From positions 122,857-186,856 of the forward strand of contig NZ_MDJD01000049.1 in NCBI RefSeq assembly GCF_001747085.1: a DNA stretch of 64,000 bases, in the 5' to 3' direction. The notes under the pieces are model-generated. The model was not told where the DNA came from and made no database searches. It was given only the letters and a program-made list of their open reading frames with translations. Both the position numbers and the translations under genes were made by a program. The DNA comes from Flavivirga aquatica. GTDB taxonomy: Bacteria > Bacteroidota > Bacteroidia > Flavobacteriales > Flavobacteriaceae. Shown here piece after piece: positions 27,056 through 35,171 of this stretch (positions are counted from its first letter, which is position 1; the number at the start of each line of letters is the position of its first letter).

Positions 27056-27709
27056 ATGCTAGATAAAACGGGTATAGCAAGGCGTATTGCAAAAGAAGTT
27101 AAAGACGGGTACTATGTGAATTTAGGTATTGGTATTCCAACTTTAGTAGCTAATTATGTTAGAAATGATATTGAAGTAGAATTTCAGAGTGAAAATGGTG
27201 TTCTAGGTATGGGACCCTTTCCTTTTGAAGGAGAGGAAGATGCAGATGTTATTAACGCAGGAAAGCAAACTATAACAACCTTGCCAGGAGCAAGCTTTTT
27301 TGATTCAGCAATGAGTTTTTCTATGATACGTGGACAACACGTTGATTTAACTATTTTAGGAGCTATGGAAGTTGCTGAAAACGGAGATATTGCGAATTGG
27401 AAAATACCAGGGCGTATGGTTAAAGGTATGGGGGGAGCTATGGATTTAGTAGCAAGTGCAGAGAATATTATAGTAGCCATGATGCATACTAATAAGGCAG
27501 GTAAATCTAAACTGTTAAAACAATGTAGTTTACCATTAACGGGAGTTGCCTGTGTAAAAAAAATTGTTACTAATTTAGCTGTAATTGAAATTACAAATAA
27601 AGGATTTAAACTATTGGAGCGTGCTCCAGGCATTTCTATAGAAGATATAAAGAATGCTACTGAAGGTACTTTAATTGTTGAGGGTGATATTCCAGAAATG
27701 ATTATATAA
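27056..27709 (+). CDS. 3-oxoacid CoA-transferase subunit B
   Basis: The second subunit, carrying the catalytic glutamate in SENGVLGMGP (Glu46). VNLGIGIPTLVANYV precedes it. ADVINAGKQTITTLPGASFFDSAMSFSMIRGQHVDLTILGAMEV then forms the usual core. The 217-residue length is normal. With subunit A it should use ketone-body-type or short-chain acyl substrates in the cytoplasm. The direction of metabolism cannot be told from the sequence. No thiolase or dehydrogenase partner is adjacent. Confidence 0.95.
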   Translation: MLDKTGIARRIAKEVKDGYYVNLGIGIPTLVANYVRNDIEVEFQSENGVLGMGPFPFEGEEDADVINAGKQTITTLPGASFFDSAMSFSMIRGQHVDLTILGAMEVAENGDIANWKIPGRMVKGMGGAMDLVASAENIIVAMMHTNKAGKSKLLKQCSLPLTGVACVKKIVTNLAVIEITNKGFKLLERAPGISIEDIKNATEGTLIVEGDIPEMII

Positions 27710-28150
27710 GGTTGTTATTTTTGTCTTATTTCTTGTTTTAAGGCTTTGTTTTGGATTATAGCTTTTGTTGGTTTTAATAGCTGGCATGGTATATATTAAT
27801 TTTGTAAAAATTATTGTAAAATTTTTCAACAAAATGATGTAGTTTATTACTTGTAATTCTATCCTAAAAAAAATATATTGTGCTTAAAATGTTAAAAAAA
27901 CATGTTTTTTGTCGATTTTTTATGTTTTTAAACCGATTTATTGAAAAATAGTTTGATATTAGCACAACCCAAAGAAACCAAATTAATATATAGATTGCCC
28001 TCTCAAATCTACCATAAACTCTAACTTATGAATGTTGCAACAAATCTACCTGAACAATCTACTAATGATGAAAGCAAATTCAAAGAAACTGTTAAACAGA
28101 ACTTACAATTTGTGAAAAGTATAATTTATTTAACAAAAAAAATATTTATG
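27710..28150. other. Intergenic region with palindromic leader and short ORF
   Basis: This 441-base gap contains AAAAAACATGTTTTTT (27895-27910), a perfect 16-base palindrome. It is followed by a CGATTTTTT-containing leader that resembles the region at 52140-52170 in layout. A long untranslated stretch rich in CAAAC/ACCAA then leads to an ATG at 28028. No recognisable full-length gene is present. Confidence 0.4.
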
Positions 28151-28156
28151 CTATAA
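28028..28156 (+). CDS. Candidate 42-residue small protein
   Basis: The frame runs ATG to TAA and encodes 42 residues: a polar first half (NVATNLPEQSTNDESKFKE) and an amphipathic, hydrophobic second half (LQFVKSIIYLTKKIFML). It overlaps the end of the convergent ABC gene by six bases. It has a structured leader upstream, which argues for expression. It matches no family that I know and could be the truncated start of a lost gene. Confidence 0.3.
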   Translation: MNVATNLPEQSTNDESKFKETVKQNLQFVKSIIYLTKKIFML

Positions 28157-29830
28157 TCCTTTAGGGATGGCTTGAATTAATTTTTTAGTATAATCTTTTT
28201 TTGGATGATTATAAATAATATCTGCATCGTCCAGTTCTTCAATTTTACCTTTATTCATAACTAATAGTTGGTCTGACATATATTTGACTACAGCTAAGTC
28301 GTGAGATATAAATATATAAGTAAATCCAAAAGCTACTTTTAGCTCATTTAATAGATTAAGTACCTGTGCTTGAATAGATATGTCTAGTGCAGAAACAGAT
28401 TCATCGCAAACAATTAACTTTGGCTGTAAAGCTATAGTTCTTGCGATACCAATACGCTGTCTTTGCCCGCCAGAAAACTCATGAGGGTATCTGTTAAAAT
28501 AATCTTCAGATAAGCCAACTCGATTTAAAATATCAATAACCTTTTCTTTACGTTTTATATCCGATTTGTAAAGTTTATGCACTTTCATGGGTTCCATAAT
28601 AGCTTCACCTACAGGTATTCTTGGGTTTAATGACGAGTATGGATCTTGAAAAATAATTTGAATGTCCTTTCTTAATTTTCTTGTGTCTTTTTTTGATAGT
28701 TTGGTAATATCAATACCTTTGTATAAAATCTGTCCAGTCGTAGCTTTGTCTAACTGTAGAATGGCGTTACCAAGTGTAGATTTTCCACAACCAGACTCAC
28801 CTACTAAACCTAAAGTTTCTCTTTCATATAATTTAAAGCTAATATTATTTACAGCCTTAAAAGTATTTGGTTTAGTAAACCAACCAGATTTAGATATATA
28901 TTCTTTTTCAACATTAATTACTTCTAGTAAAGGCGTTGTGTTATAAAGAATTTCATGGTTTTTTTTACGTTGTTGAGTTGTTATTACCTCATTAGAAGTT
29001 GTATTATTTAAAAAGTCCTGAATGGTTGGTAATGTTTTTAATCTAGTATCTAATGTAGGTCGAGAATTTATTAATGCTTTAGTGTAATTATGCTGCGGAT
29101 TTTTAAATATTGAAGTGGCTAAACCTGCTTCTACAATATCACCTTTATACATAACTAAAATACGGTCTGCAATCTCTGAAATTAAAGACAAATCATGGGT
29201 TATAAAAATGATACTCATTTTAGTATCTATTTGAAGCTTTTTAAGTAATTCGATGATATCTTTTTGTACAGTAACATCGAGAGCTGTAGTAGGTTCGTCT
29301 GCAATTAAAATATCGGGTTTACAGGCAATAGCCATGGCTATCATAACCCGTTGTTTTTGCCCTCCAGAAATTTCATGAGGATACTTATCGTATGTGTGTT
29401 TTATATCAGGTAGTTTTACTTTCTCAAAGAGTAATAAGGTTTCCTCCTTAGCTTCATTTTTAGACAATTTTGTGTGTTGTAATAGTATTTCTTGAACTTG
29501 TTTCCCACAAGTCATAGATGGGTTTAAAGAACTCATAGGCTCTTGAAAAATCATAGCTATTTTATTTCCTCGTATATTTTGAAATGATTTATTTGGAAGT
29601 ACCGTTAAATCTATCTCATTATAAAGAATGCGCCCCGATGTTATTTTAGATATATGCTTTGGAAGTAAACCTAGAATAGCTAATGAAGATACAGATTTTC
29701 CCGAACCAGATTCTCCTACAATACCTAATATTTCGTTCGAATTTAAGTTATAAGAGATATTATGGATTACTTCATTTTTTCCAAATGAAATAGAAAGATC
29801 ATTAATATTTAAAATATTTTTTTTCTCCAT
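28151..29830 (-). CDS. Fused two-ATPase ABC protein (DppD-DppF / oligopeptide type)
   Basis: Two complete ABC ATPase domains occur in one 559-residue chain. The first has GESGSGKS (about 38-45), ISGGQKQRVMIAMA and ILIADEPTTALDV. The second has GESGCGKS, FSGGQRQRIGIARTIAL and LIVCDESVSALDI. Each is followed by an oligopeptide-type tail (HNYTKALINSRP, KKDYTKKLIQAIP). In most bacteria these are separate DppD and DppF subunits of peptide or nickel importers. Fused forms are common in Bacteroidota. No permease or binding-protein gene is nearby, so its membrane partners must be encoded elsewhere. Confidence 0.92.
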   Translation of the reverse strand: MEKKNILNINDLSISFGKNEVIHNISYNLNSNEILGIVGESGSGKSVSSLAILGLLPKHISKITSGRILYNEIDLTVLPNKSFQNIRGNKIAMIFQEPMSSLNPSMTCGKQVQEILLQHTKLSKNEAKEETLLLFEKVKLPDIKHTYDKYPHEISGGQKQRVMIAMAIACKPDILIADEPTTALDVTVQKDIIELLKKLQIDTKMSIIFITHDLSLISEIADRILVMYKGDIVEAGLATSIFKNPQHNYTKALINSRPTLDTRLKTLPTIQDFLNNTTSNEVITTQQRKKNHEILYNTTPLLEVINVEKEYISKSGWFTKPNTFKAVNNISFKLYERETLGLVGESGCGKSTLGNAILQLDKATTGQILYKGIDITKLSKKDTRKLRKDIQIIFQDPYSSLNPRIPVGEAIMEPMKVHKLYKSDIKRKEKVIDILNRVGLSEDYFNRYPHEFSGGQRQRIGIARTIALQPKLIVCDESVSALDISIQAQVLNLLNELKVAFGFTYIFISHDLAVVKYMSDQLLVMNKGKIEELDDADIIYNHPKKDYTKKLIQAIPKGL

Positions 29831-30544
29831 TTATATATGAATAATTTCATCGTTGGTTAAAAGGTCATCCCCTCTTAATCTTAAAAGTATTTGTGCTACT
29901 GCAATAGTATCTTTTTCACAATAAATGATAATGCGATCTACTTCGTTTTCTTCGTAATACACTCGATACACTTCACTACCATCAATATCATCTTTTGGAG
30001 ATGGAATGCCTAAAACATTAGTTAGCAATTTTAAAGAGGTGAATGCTTTATAGTCACCAAATTTCCATAATTCCAAAGTGTCTAAATGTGGAACTTCCCA
30101 TGGCTTTTTACCAAAGAGATTGAGTTTGTAAGGAAGTTCTATATGATTAATAATCATACGGCGAGCAATGTATGGAAAGTCAAATTCTTTACCATTATGC
30201 GCACAAAGTAAATGTTTGGTTTGATTAAAATGAGAATTTAATAGATTTTTAAAGTCTTTTAAAATTTTCACTTCATCACCATAAAAAGAGGTAACTCTAA
30301 ATTTTCTTAAATCACCTTGATACGTAAAATATCCAACAGAGATGCAAACGATTTTTCCAAATTCAGCCCAAATCCCTGCACGATCATAAAATTCTTCAGC
30401 AGTGAAATCTTCTTTACGTTGATATTTTGATTTATGTTCCCAAAGAGCTTGTTTAGTATCATCTAAATCAGAAAAATACTGAGTTTCAGGAACGGTTTCT
30501 ATATCTAGAAATAAAATATTTTCAAGATTAAGCTTATCTATCAT
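29831..30544 (-). CDS. 3'-5' exonuclease, PolB-like RNase H fold
   Basis: The DEDD-type exonuclease starts with FLDIETVPE (Asp14, Glu16 as metal ligands). CAHNGKEFDFPYIARRM supplies the second motif. CEKDTIAVAQILLRL near the C-terminus supplies the third acidic position. This matches the predicted PolB-like 3'-5' exonuclease family of 230-260 residues found as a stand-alone protein in Bacteroidota. It may proofread or degrade nucleic acids; the substrate is unknown. Its start overlaps the end of the serine hydrolase gene by four bases, and it abuts the ABC gene. Confidence 0.85.
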   Translation of the reverse strand: MIDKLNLENILFLDIETVPETQYFSDLDDTKQALWEHKSKYQRKEDFTAEEFYDRAGIWAEFGKIVCISVGYFTYQGDLRKFRVTSFYGDEVKILKDFKNLLNSHFNQTKHLLCAHNGKEFDFPYIARRMIINHIELPYKLNLFGKKPWEVPHLDTLELWKFGDYKAFTSLKLLTNVLGIPSPKDDIDGSEVYRVYYEENEVDRIIIYCEKDTIAVAQILLRLRGDDLLTNDEIIHI

Positions 30545-31695
30545 TTATTTAGCATTTTATAGGCTTCTTCTATATATACAGAAATATCATTAGTGTAAAT
30601 ATCTGAAGGTTGATTTCTAGATGATTTTTGATGACCTAAACGAACAATAATAATATTATCCTCTGGCTGTACAATAACATACTGGCCTAGATGACCTTGC
30701 ATCATAAAAAAATGTTTTCCATTTTGTTTTTTTAGCCAAAAGCCATAACCATATTCTGGACTTTCTTGAAAACGTGGTTTTATAGATTTCGCAACAAAAG
30801 TAGAATCTAAAATTTGTTTACCATTCCATTTCCCATGGTTTTTATATAATTTTCCAAAACGTGCAAAATCTTTAGCATTACTAGAAATGCAACAATAGGC
30901 TTTTACTAAATCATGGCTTTTACTATCTACCTGCCATAATGTAGAGTTTTCACATCCAAGAGGTTTCCAAAAACTTTCGGTTAAATAATTATACATTTTT
31001 TTGCCTGTAGCTTTTTCGATAACCATGGCTAACATTTGTGTATCCCCACTGGCATATTTAAAATGTTTTCCAGGTTCATCAACGACTTTTAATCCTAGCA
31101 TTACTTTTTCTAAATCATCATCGAAATAGGCTCGAGTTGTAATAGATAAAGGGGAATAGTATGCCTCATCCCAATTAGTACCCGATGCCATACTAGATAA
31201 GTCGCCAACAGTCATTTTAGCTGCTAAACCATTACTAAATTCAGGAATAAAATCACTTACAGGTTGATCTATGCTTTTAATATACCCATCTTTAATAGCT
31301 TTTCCCATAAGTCCAGATACATAACTTTTTGCCATAGAGAAGGAGTTGGATTGCGAGTTTGCATTAAAACCACCATAATAATTCTCAAACCAAATACTGT
31401 CATTTTTTATAATAACATATGCAATGGTTCCGTTTGCTTTATTTATTTCATTTAGCTTATTAGTCTCTTTTATAGAGTTATAGTTTTTGTGATTAGGCCA
31501 TGGTTGAGGTGTTCCGTTTTCTATAACTTGATTATGGAATTCTTTGTAATCTTCTAAATAAGCAGTGGTGTGTCCTTTTAAATAAATCGTTCTTACAGCT
31601 TTAATTAAGTAATCTGTATCGGTGACATATAATATTATAATTAATAAACCTAAAAGAATGGCAACCCATTTGAAGAGTTTTTTTAAGAATTTCAT
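30541..31695 (-). CDS. Class C beta-lactamase-like serine hydrolase
   Basis: An N-terminal membrane anchor or signal (about 9-25) precedes a penicillin-binding/esterase-type domain. SMAK (Ser120, Lys123) is the nucleophile motif, YASGD (Tyr214) is the second, and GHLGQ near 335 stands where the KTG-like third motif belongs. Such proteins in Bacteroidota are usually esterases, amidases or D-peptidases rather than true beta-lactamases. It lies in a same-strand group with the exonuclease and ABC genes, with a four-base overlap. Confidence 0.88.
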   Translation of the reverse strand: MKFLKKLFKWVAILLGLLIIILYVTDTDYLIKAVRTIYLKGHTTAYLEDYKEFHNQVIENGTPQPWPNHKNYNSIKETNKLNEINKANGTIAYVIIKNDSIWFENYYGGFNANSQSNSFSMAKSYVSGLMGKAIKDGYIKSIDQPVSDFIPEFSNGLAAKMTVGDLSSMASGTNWDEAYYSPLSITTRAYFDDDLEKVMLGLKVVDEPGKHFKYASGDTQMLAMVIEKATGKKMYNYLTESFWKPLGCENSTLWQVDSKSHDLVKAYCCISSNAKDFARFGKLYKNHGKWNGKQILDSTFVAKSIKPRFQESPEYGYGFWLKKQNGKHFFMMQGHLGQYVIVQPEDNIIIVRLGHQKSSRNQPSDIYTNDISVYIEEAYKMLNK

Positions 31696-31943
31696 TTAAC
31701 TAGTTTTAAGAATTTTATTGTTATTCTGAGTATGAAGATTTAAAGATAATAAAATTAATAACCAGAAATAAAGGAAAATATTACTATTCCTTTTTGTTTT
31801 ATATAATCTTTTGTATTCTAAAATAAATTCTATAACAATAATTTCGTGCTTAATAATCATATGTTTTCTATAATAAATCATATGTTATATACTAGTGATA
31901 ACGAAAAGTTTTACTTCGTTGTAATTATAATTACAGGATTAAT

Positions 31944-33434
31944 ATGTATAACAAAATTTGGATTTATAGTTTTTTAATGTTTTCAATTATAATGTATTCT
32001 CAAGAAGAGAATAGACCTAATTTTTTGGTTATTTTAGCCGATGATTTAGGGTATGGAGATTTAGGTTATACTGGTACTAAAGATATATCTACGCCTAATA
32101 TTGACTGGTTAGCCAAACAAGGTGTTGAGATTACTAATGGTTATGTAACTCATCCGTACTGCGGACCATCTCGTGCTGGATTAATTACAGGGAGGTATCA
32201 AGCTAGGTTTGGTTTAGAAATAAACATTACCAATTCTCACTTCGATGAACATAGTGGTTTACCTACTACAGAAAAAACCTTTGCAAGCCGTCTAAAAAAA
32301 GTAGGCTATACAACAGGAATTATTGGTAAATGGCATTTAGGAGCTTCTTACTTATTTCATCCTAATAACCGTGGGTTTGATTATTTTTATGGCTTTTTAT
32401 CTGGAGGGCATTCTTATTTTCCTGAAAATGTGAATATTATACGTTCTCTTAGGGTAAAAGGGAATTTAAATAATGAACCTCATTATTCTGCCAATGAGGG
32501 GGCTTATTGGCCATTACTACGCAATAATAAAAATGGAGAGTTTAATGAGTACTTGACAACAGCTTTAAGTAAAGATGCTGTAAAATTTGTTAGTCAAGTT
32601 AATAACAAGCCTTTTATGTTGTATTTGGCATATAATGCGCCCCATGCACCTTTGGAGGCTCCAAAAAAAACTATTGAAAAATATGCACATATAAAAGATA
32701 AGCGTAGACGAATATATGCCGCTATGATAGATGAAATGGATCAAGGTATAGGTTTGATTATAGAAGCATTAAAAAAAACAAAAAAGCTAGATAATACTGT
32801 TATCTTTTTCTTATCAGATAATGGAGGAGCTCGCCCCAAAATAAATAAAAAAACAGGAAACATGTCGGCTTATAGTAATAGCGGTCTATATAGAGATGGA
32901 AAGGGCAGTATGCGGGAAGGTGGATCTCATGTTCCTTTTATTATACATTGGCCAAAAGGAATAAAAAGAACAGGTAAATTTGATGGTTTAGTTTCTGCTT
33001 TAGATATTGCTGCTACAGTGACTTATTTGGGAAAAGGTGATACTTCAGGTTATTCATTAGAAGGCAAAAATTTAATTCCTTATTTAAATGGTGTTAAAAA
33101 AGAATCTCCGCATCAAGAATTATTTTGGAGAACAGAAATAGGCAGATGGTCAGTACGTAATTTGGATACTAAATATTTATTAAATGATGAAACGGGAATA
33201 CCTGAATTATATGATATGAAAAACGATCCTTATGAAACGACAGATATTTTAAGCAGGTATCCTAGGAAACGTAAAAAAATGGCAAAACTATGGAATGACT
33301 GGAATAAGAAAAATATAAATAACGTGCTGCTTCAAGCTAACGTTTATCAAAAAATGCGCTTGAAGTTTTATAAAGATTTACATGAATCTCTTGAGCAAAA
33401 AGCAACAAAAAAGCCTATAATGATAATAGAATAG
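31944..33434 (+). CDS. Secreted type I sulfatase
   Basis: A signal peptide (MYNKIWIYSFLMFSIIMYSQ) leads into the alkaline-phosphatase-like sulfatase fold. Metal-binding ADDLGYGD comes first (Asp33, Asp34). The formylglycine site is CGPSR (Cys73-Arg77), and GKWHLG and FFLSDNGG follow. The cysteine would be converted to formylglycine by a separate maturase that is not in the window. Removal of sulfate from algal polysaccharides is the usual role in marine flavobacteria. No glycoside hydrolase or SusCD pair is adjacent, so the substrate is open. The C-terminus is basic with no sorting domain. Confidence 0.93.
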   Translation: MYNKIWIYSFLMFSIIMYSQEENRPNFLVILADDLGYGDLGYTGTKDISTPNIDWLAKQGVEITNGYVTHPYCGPSRAGLITGRYQARFGLEINITNSHFDEHSGLPTTEKTFASRLKKVGYTTGIIGKWHLGASYLFHPNNRGFDYFYGFLSGGHSYFPENVNIIRSLRVKGNLNNEPHYSANEGAYWPLLRNNKNGEFNEYLTTALSKDAVKFVSQVNNKPFMLYLAYNAPHAPLEAPKKTIEKYAHIKDKRRRIYAAMIDEMDQGIGLIIEALKKTKKLDNTVIFFLSDNGGARPKINKKTGNMSAYSNSGLYRDGKGSMREGGSHVPFIIHWPKGIKRTGKFDGLVSALDIAATVTYLGKGDTSGYSLEGKNLIPYLNGVKKESPHQELFWRTEIGRWSVRNLDTKYLLNDETGIPELYDMKNDPYETTDILSRYPRKRKKMAKLWNDWNKKNINNVLLQANVYQKMRLKFYKDLHESLEQKATKKPIMIIE

Positions 33435-33464
33435 TTTTAAAAGGTAGTTGGTGTAATTTAGGAA

Positions 33465-33938
33465 TTAAAAAAGAGATTGCTGTTTATATGGGCTTTCGTG
33501 TTCTAAAAGCCATTTTTTACGATGTAAGCCACCAGCATAACCTGTTAAGCTACCATCACTACCAATAATACGGTGACAGGGTACAATAATCCAAAGTGGA
33601 TTTTTACCATTGGCATTCGCTACAGCTCTTATGGCTTTTACGTCTCCTAATTGTTTTGATAATTCTAAATAAGTCATGGTTTTTCCGTAGGGAACTTGTT
33701 CTAATAATGTCCATACTCTTTTTTGAAAATCTGTGCCTTGGGGATTTAATTTAAGATTAAATTGTTTACGATTTCCTTTAAAATATTCATTGAGCTGTAT
33801 AACGCAGTCTTCAAGTTCAACAGGAATTATGTCTGTAATTTTTTCTTTTGAATTAAGAACTGTTATATCAGTTAGACCATTAATATCTCCACTAATTTTA
33901 GTAAAACCTAAAGGTGTATTTATAGTGCAGGTTTCCAT
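33465..33938 (-). CDS. ogt: Methylated-DNA-protein cysteine methyltransferase
   Basis: Repairs O6-methylguanine by direct transfer of the alkyl group to a cysteine. The acceptor motif PCHRI has Cys121. It is preceded by the helix-turn-helix region PYGKTMTYLELSKQLG and followed by GSLTGYAGGLHRKKWLLEHE. The 157-residue length and short N-terminal domain fit the Ogt form. Its ATG overlaps the stop of the CNNM gene by one base, so the two are coupled, although no shared function is apparent. Confidence 0.96.
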   Translation of the reverse strand: METCTINTPLGFTKISGDINGLTDITVLNSKEKITDIIPVELEDCVIQLNEYFKGNRKQFNLKLNPQGTDFQKRVWTLLEQVPYGKTMTYLELSKQLGDVKAIRAVANANGKNPLWIIVPCHRIIGSDGSLTGYAGGLHRKKWLLEHESPYKQQSLF

Positions 33939-35029
33939 TAATTGTTTTCTGTGTCTTTGTTGTCCTCTAATATGCCTAATTTTTCTGCTCTTGATTTCCA
34001 GTTTTTTCTAGCTTGGGCTTGTAAGTCTGAAACATTATCGCTTTCATCCATTATTTCTAAACCAAGTAAAGTTTCAATAACATCTTCCATAGTTACTAAC
34101 CCACTAACCGTACCATATTCATCAACAACTAAAGCCATGTGATTTTTGGTTTTAACGAGTTGATCAAATAAGCTTGGAATAGCAATATTACGGTCTACTA
34201 TAATAATATGTCTTTTAATTTCAGAAAGTTTTTTAGTACGATTATCAAGAGCCATTTCTTTAAAAACTTCGTTTTTTAAAACAAGACCCTTAATGTTATC
34301 TTCATTATCTATATAAACAGGGATTCTAGAAAAACGTAAGTTGAGGTTTTTATTAAAAAAATCTTCAACAGTTGTAGTCTCGCTAATAGTCTTCATAACT
34401 GTTCTTGGTGTCATTATGTCTTTAGCTTTAACTTCTTTAAAAGTTAATAGGTTTTTAATGACTTTACTTTCGTTCTCTTGAAAAACACCTTCCTCTTGAG
34501 CTAAATCTGTCATAACTATAAAGCTTTCACGGTTTAAAACACTTCCATGACCTTTGCCTCCAATAAGTTTTGTAGTAAGCTGTAATAACCATAAAATACC
34601 TGTCCATTTTAAAGGAAAAATTAAAATGATTAGTGCTTTTGAAGTAAAATTGGCTAGATTTTTCCAGTATGTAGCTCCTATAGTTTTTGGAATAATTTCT
34701 GAGGCTACTAAAATTAATAGTGTCATGATAGCAGATACAACACCAACAGTGTTTATGCCAAAAAGCTCTATTTTATATGGAAGTTTTTCTGCGGATATAC
34801 CTACCATCATTGCACCTAAAGTATGAGCAATAGTATTTAAAGTAAGTATGGCAATTAAAGGTTTGTCTACATCTTTTTTAAGGCTTTCTAATGTAATAGC
34901 ATAGTCTTTGCCTTCCAGTTTTTTAAGGTTTATAAATGTAGGAGTAATGCTTAGCAATACTGCTTCAAGTATTGAACATAAAAAAGAAAAGAAAATAGAA
35001 ATGGTTGCCCAAAGTAGTAATACACTCAT
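33938..35029 (-). CDS. CNNM (DUF21) membrane protein with paired CBS domains
   Basis: Four hydrophobic segments make the CNNM/DUF21 domain (about 1-180; the N-terminus is WATISIFFSFLCSILEAVLLS). A CBS pair follows (about 205-330; ESKVIKNLLTFKEVKAKDIMTPRTVMK, MALVVDEYGTVSGLVTMEDVIETLLG). The family includes Mg2+/Co2+ transporters (CorC, MpfA) and the gliding protein GldE. This one ends at residue 363 without the C-terminal CorC_HlyC domain usual in GldE and CorC. A divalent cation role is likely but not certain. Confidence 0.88.
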   Translation of the reverse strand: MSVLLLWATISIFFSFLCSILEAVLLSITPTFINLKKLEGKDYAITLESLKKDVDKPLIAILTLNTIAHTLGAMMVGISAEKLPYKIELFGINTVGVVSAIMTLLILVASEIIPKTIGATYWKNLANFTSKALIILIFPLKWTGILWLLQLTTKLIGGKGHGSVLNRESFIVMTDLAQEEGVFQENESKVIKNLLTFKEVKAKDIMTPRTVMKTISETTTVEDFFNKNLNLRFSRIPVYIDNEDNIKGLVLKNEVFKEMALDNRTKKLSEIKRHIIIVDRNIAIPSLFDQLVKTKNHMALVVDEYGTVSGLVTMEDVIETLLGLEIMDESDNVSDLQAQARKNWKSRAEKLGILEDNKDTENN

Positions 35030-35171
35030 TAAAAATAAATTTTATTTTTTGCTAATTTATAGAATAATTATAAAAAGTAAGAGGTTTACTCCTTGTATTA
35101 TAATTCAATTTTTTGATTATGAGTTTAATTGTCATAACTTTACAATAGTAACCTCGTGATTTTCTCTTATA

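Noticed and set aside
31696..31881. 61-residue minus-strand frame immediately upstream of the serine hydrolase
   Set aside because: Very basic at the start and hydrophobic at the end, but it has no family match, no clear signal peptide and directly abuts the hydrolase start; I judge it to be leader sequence.
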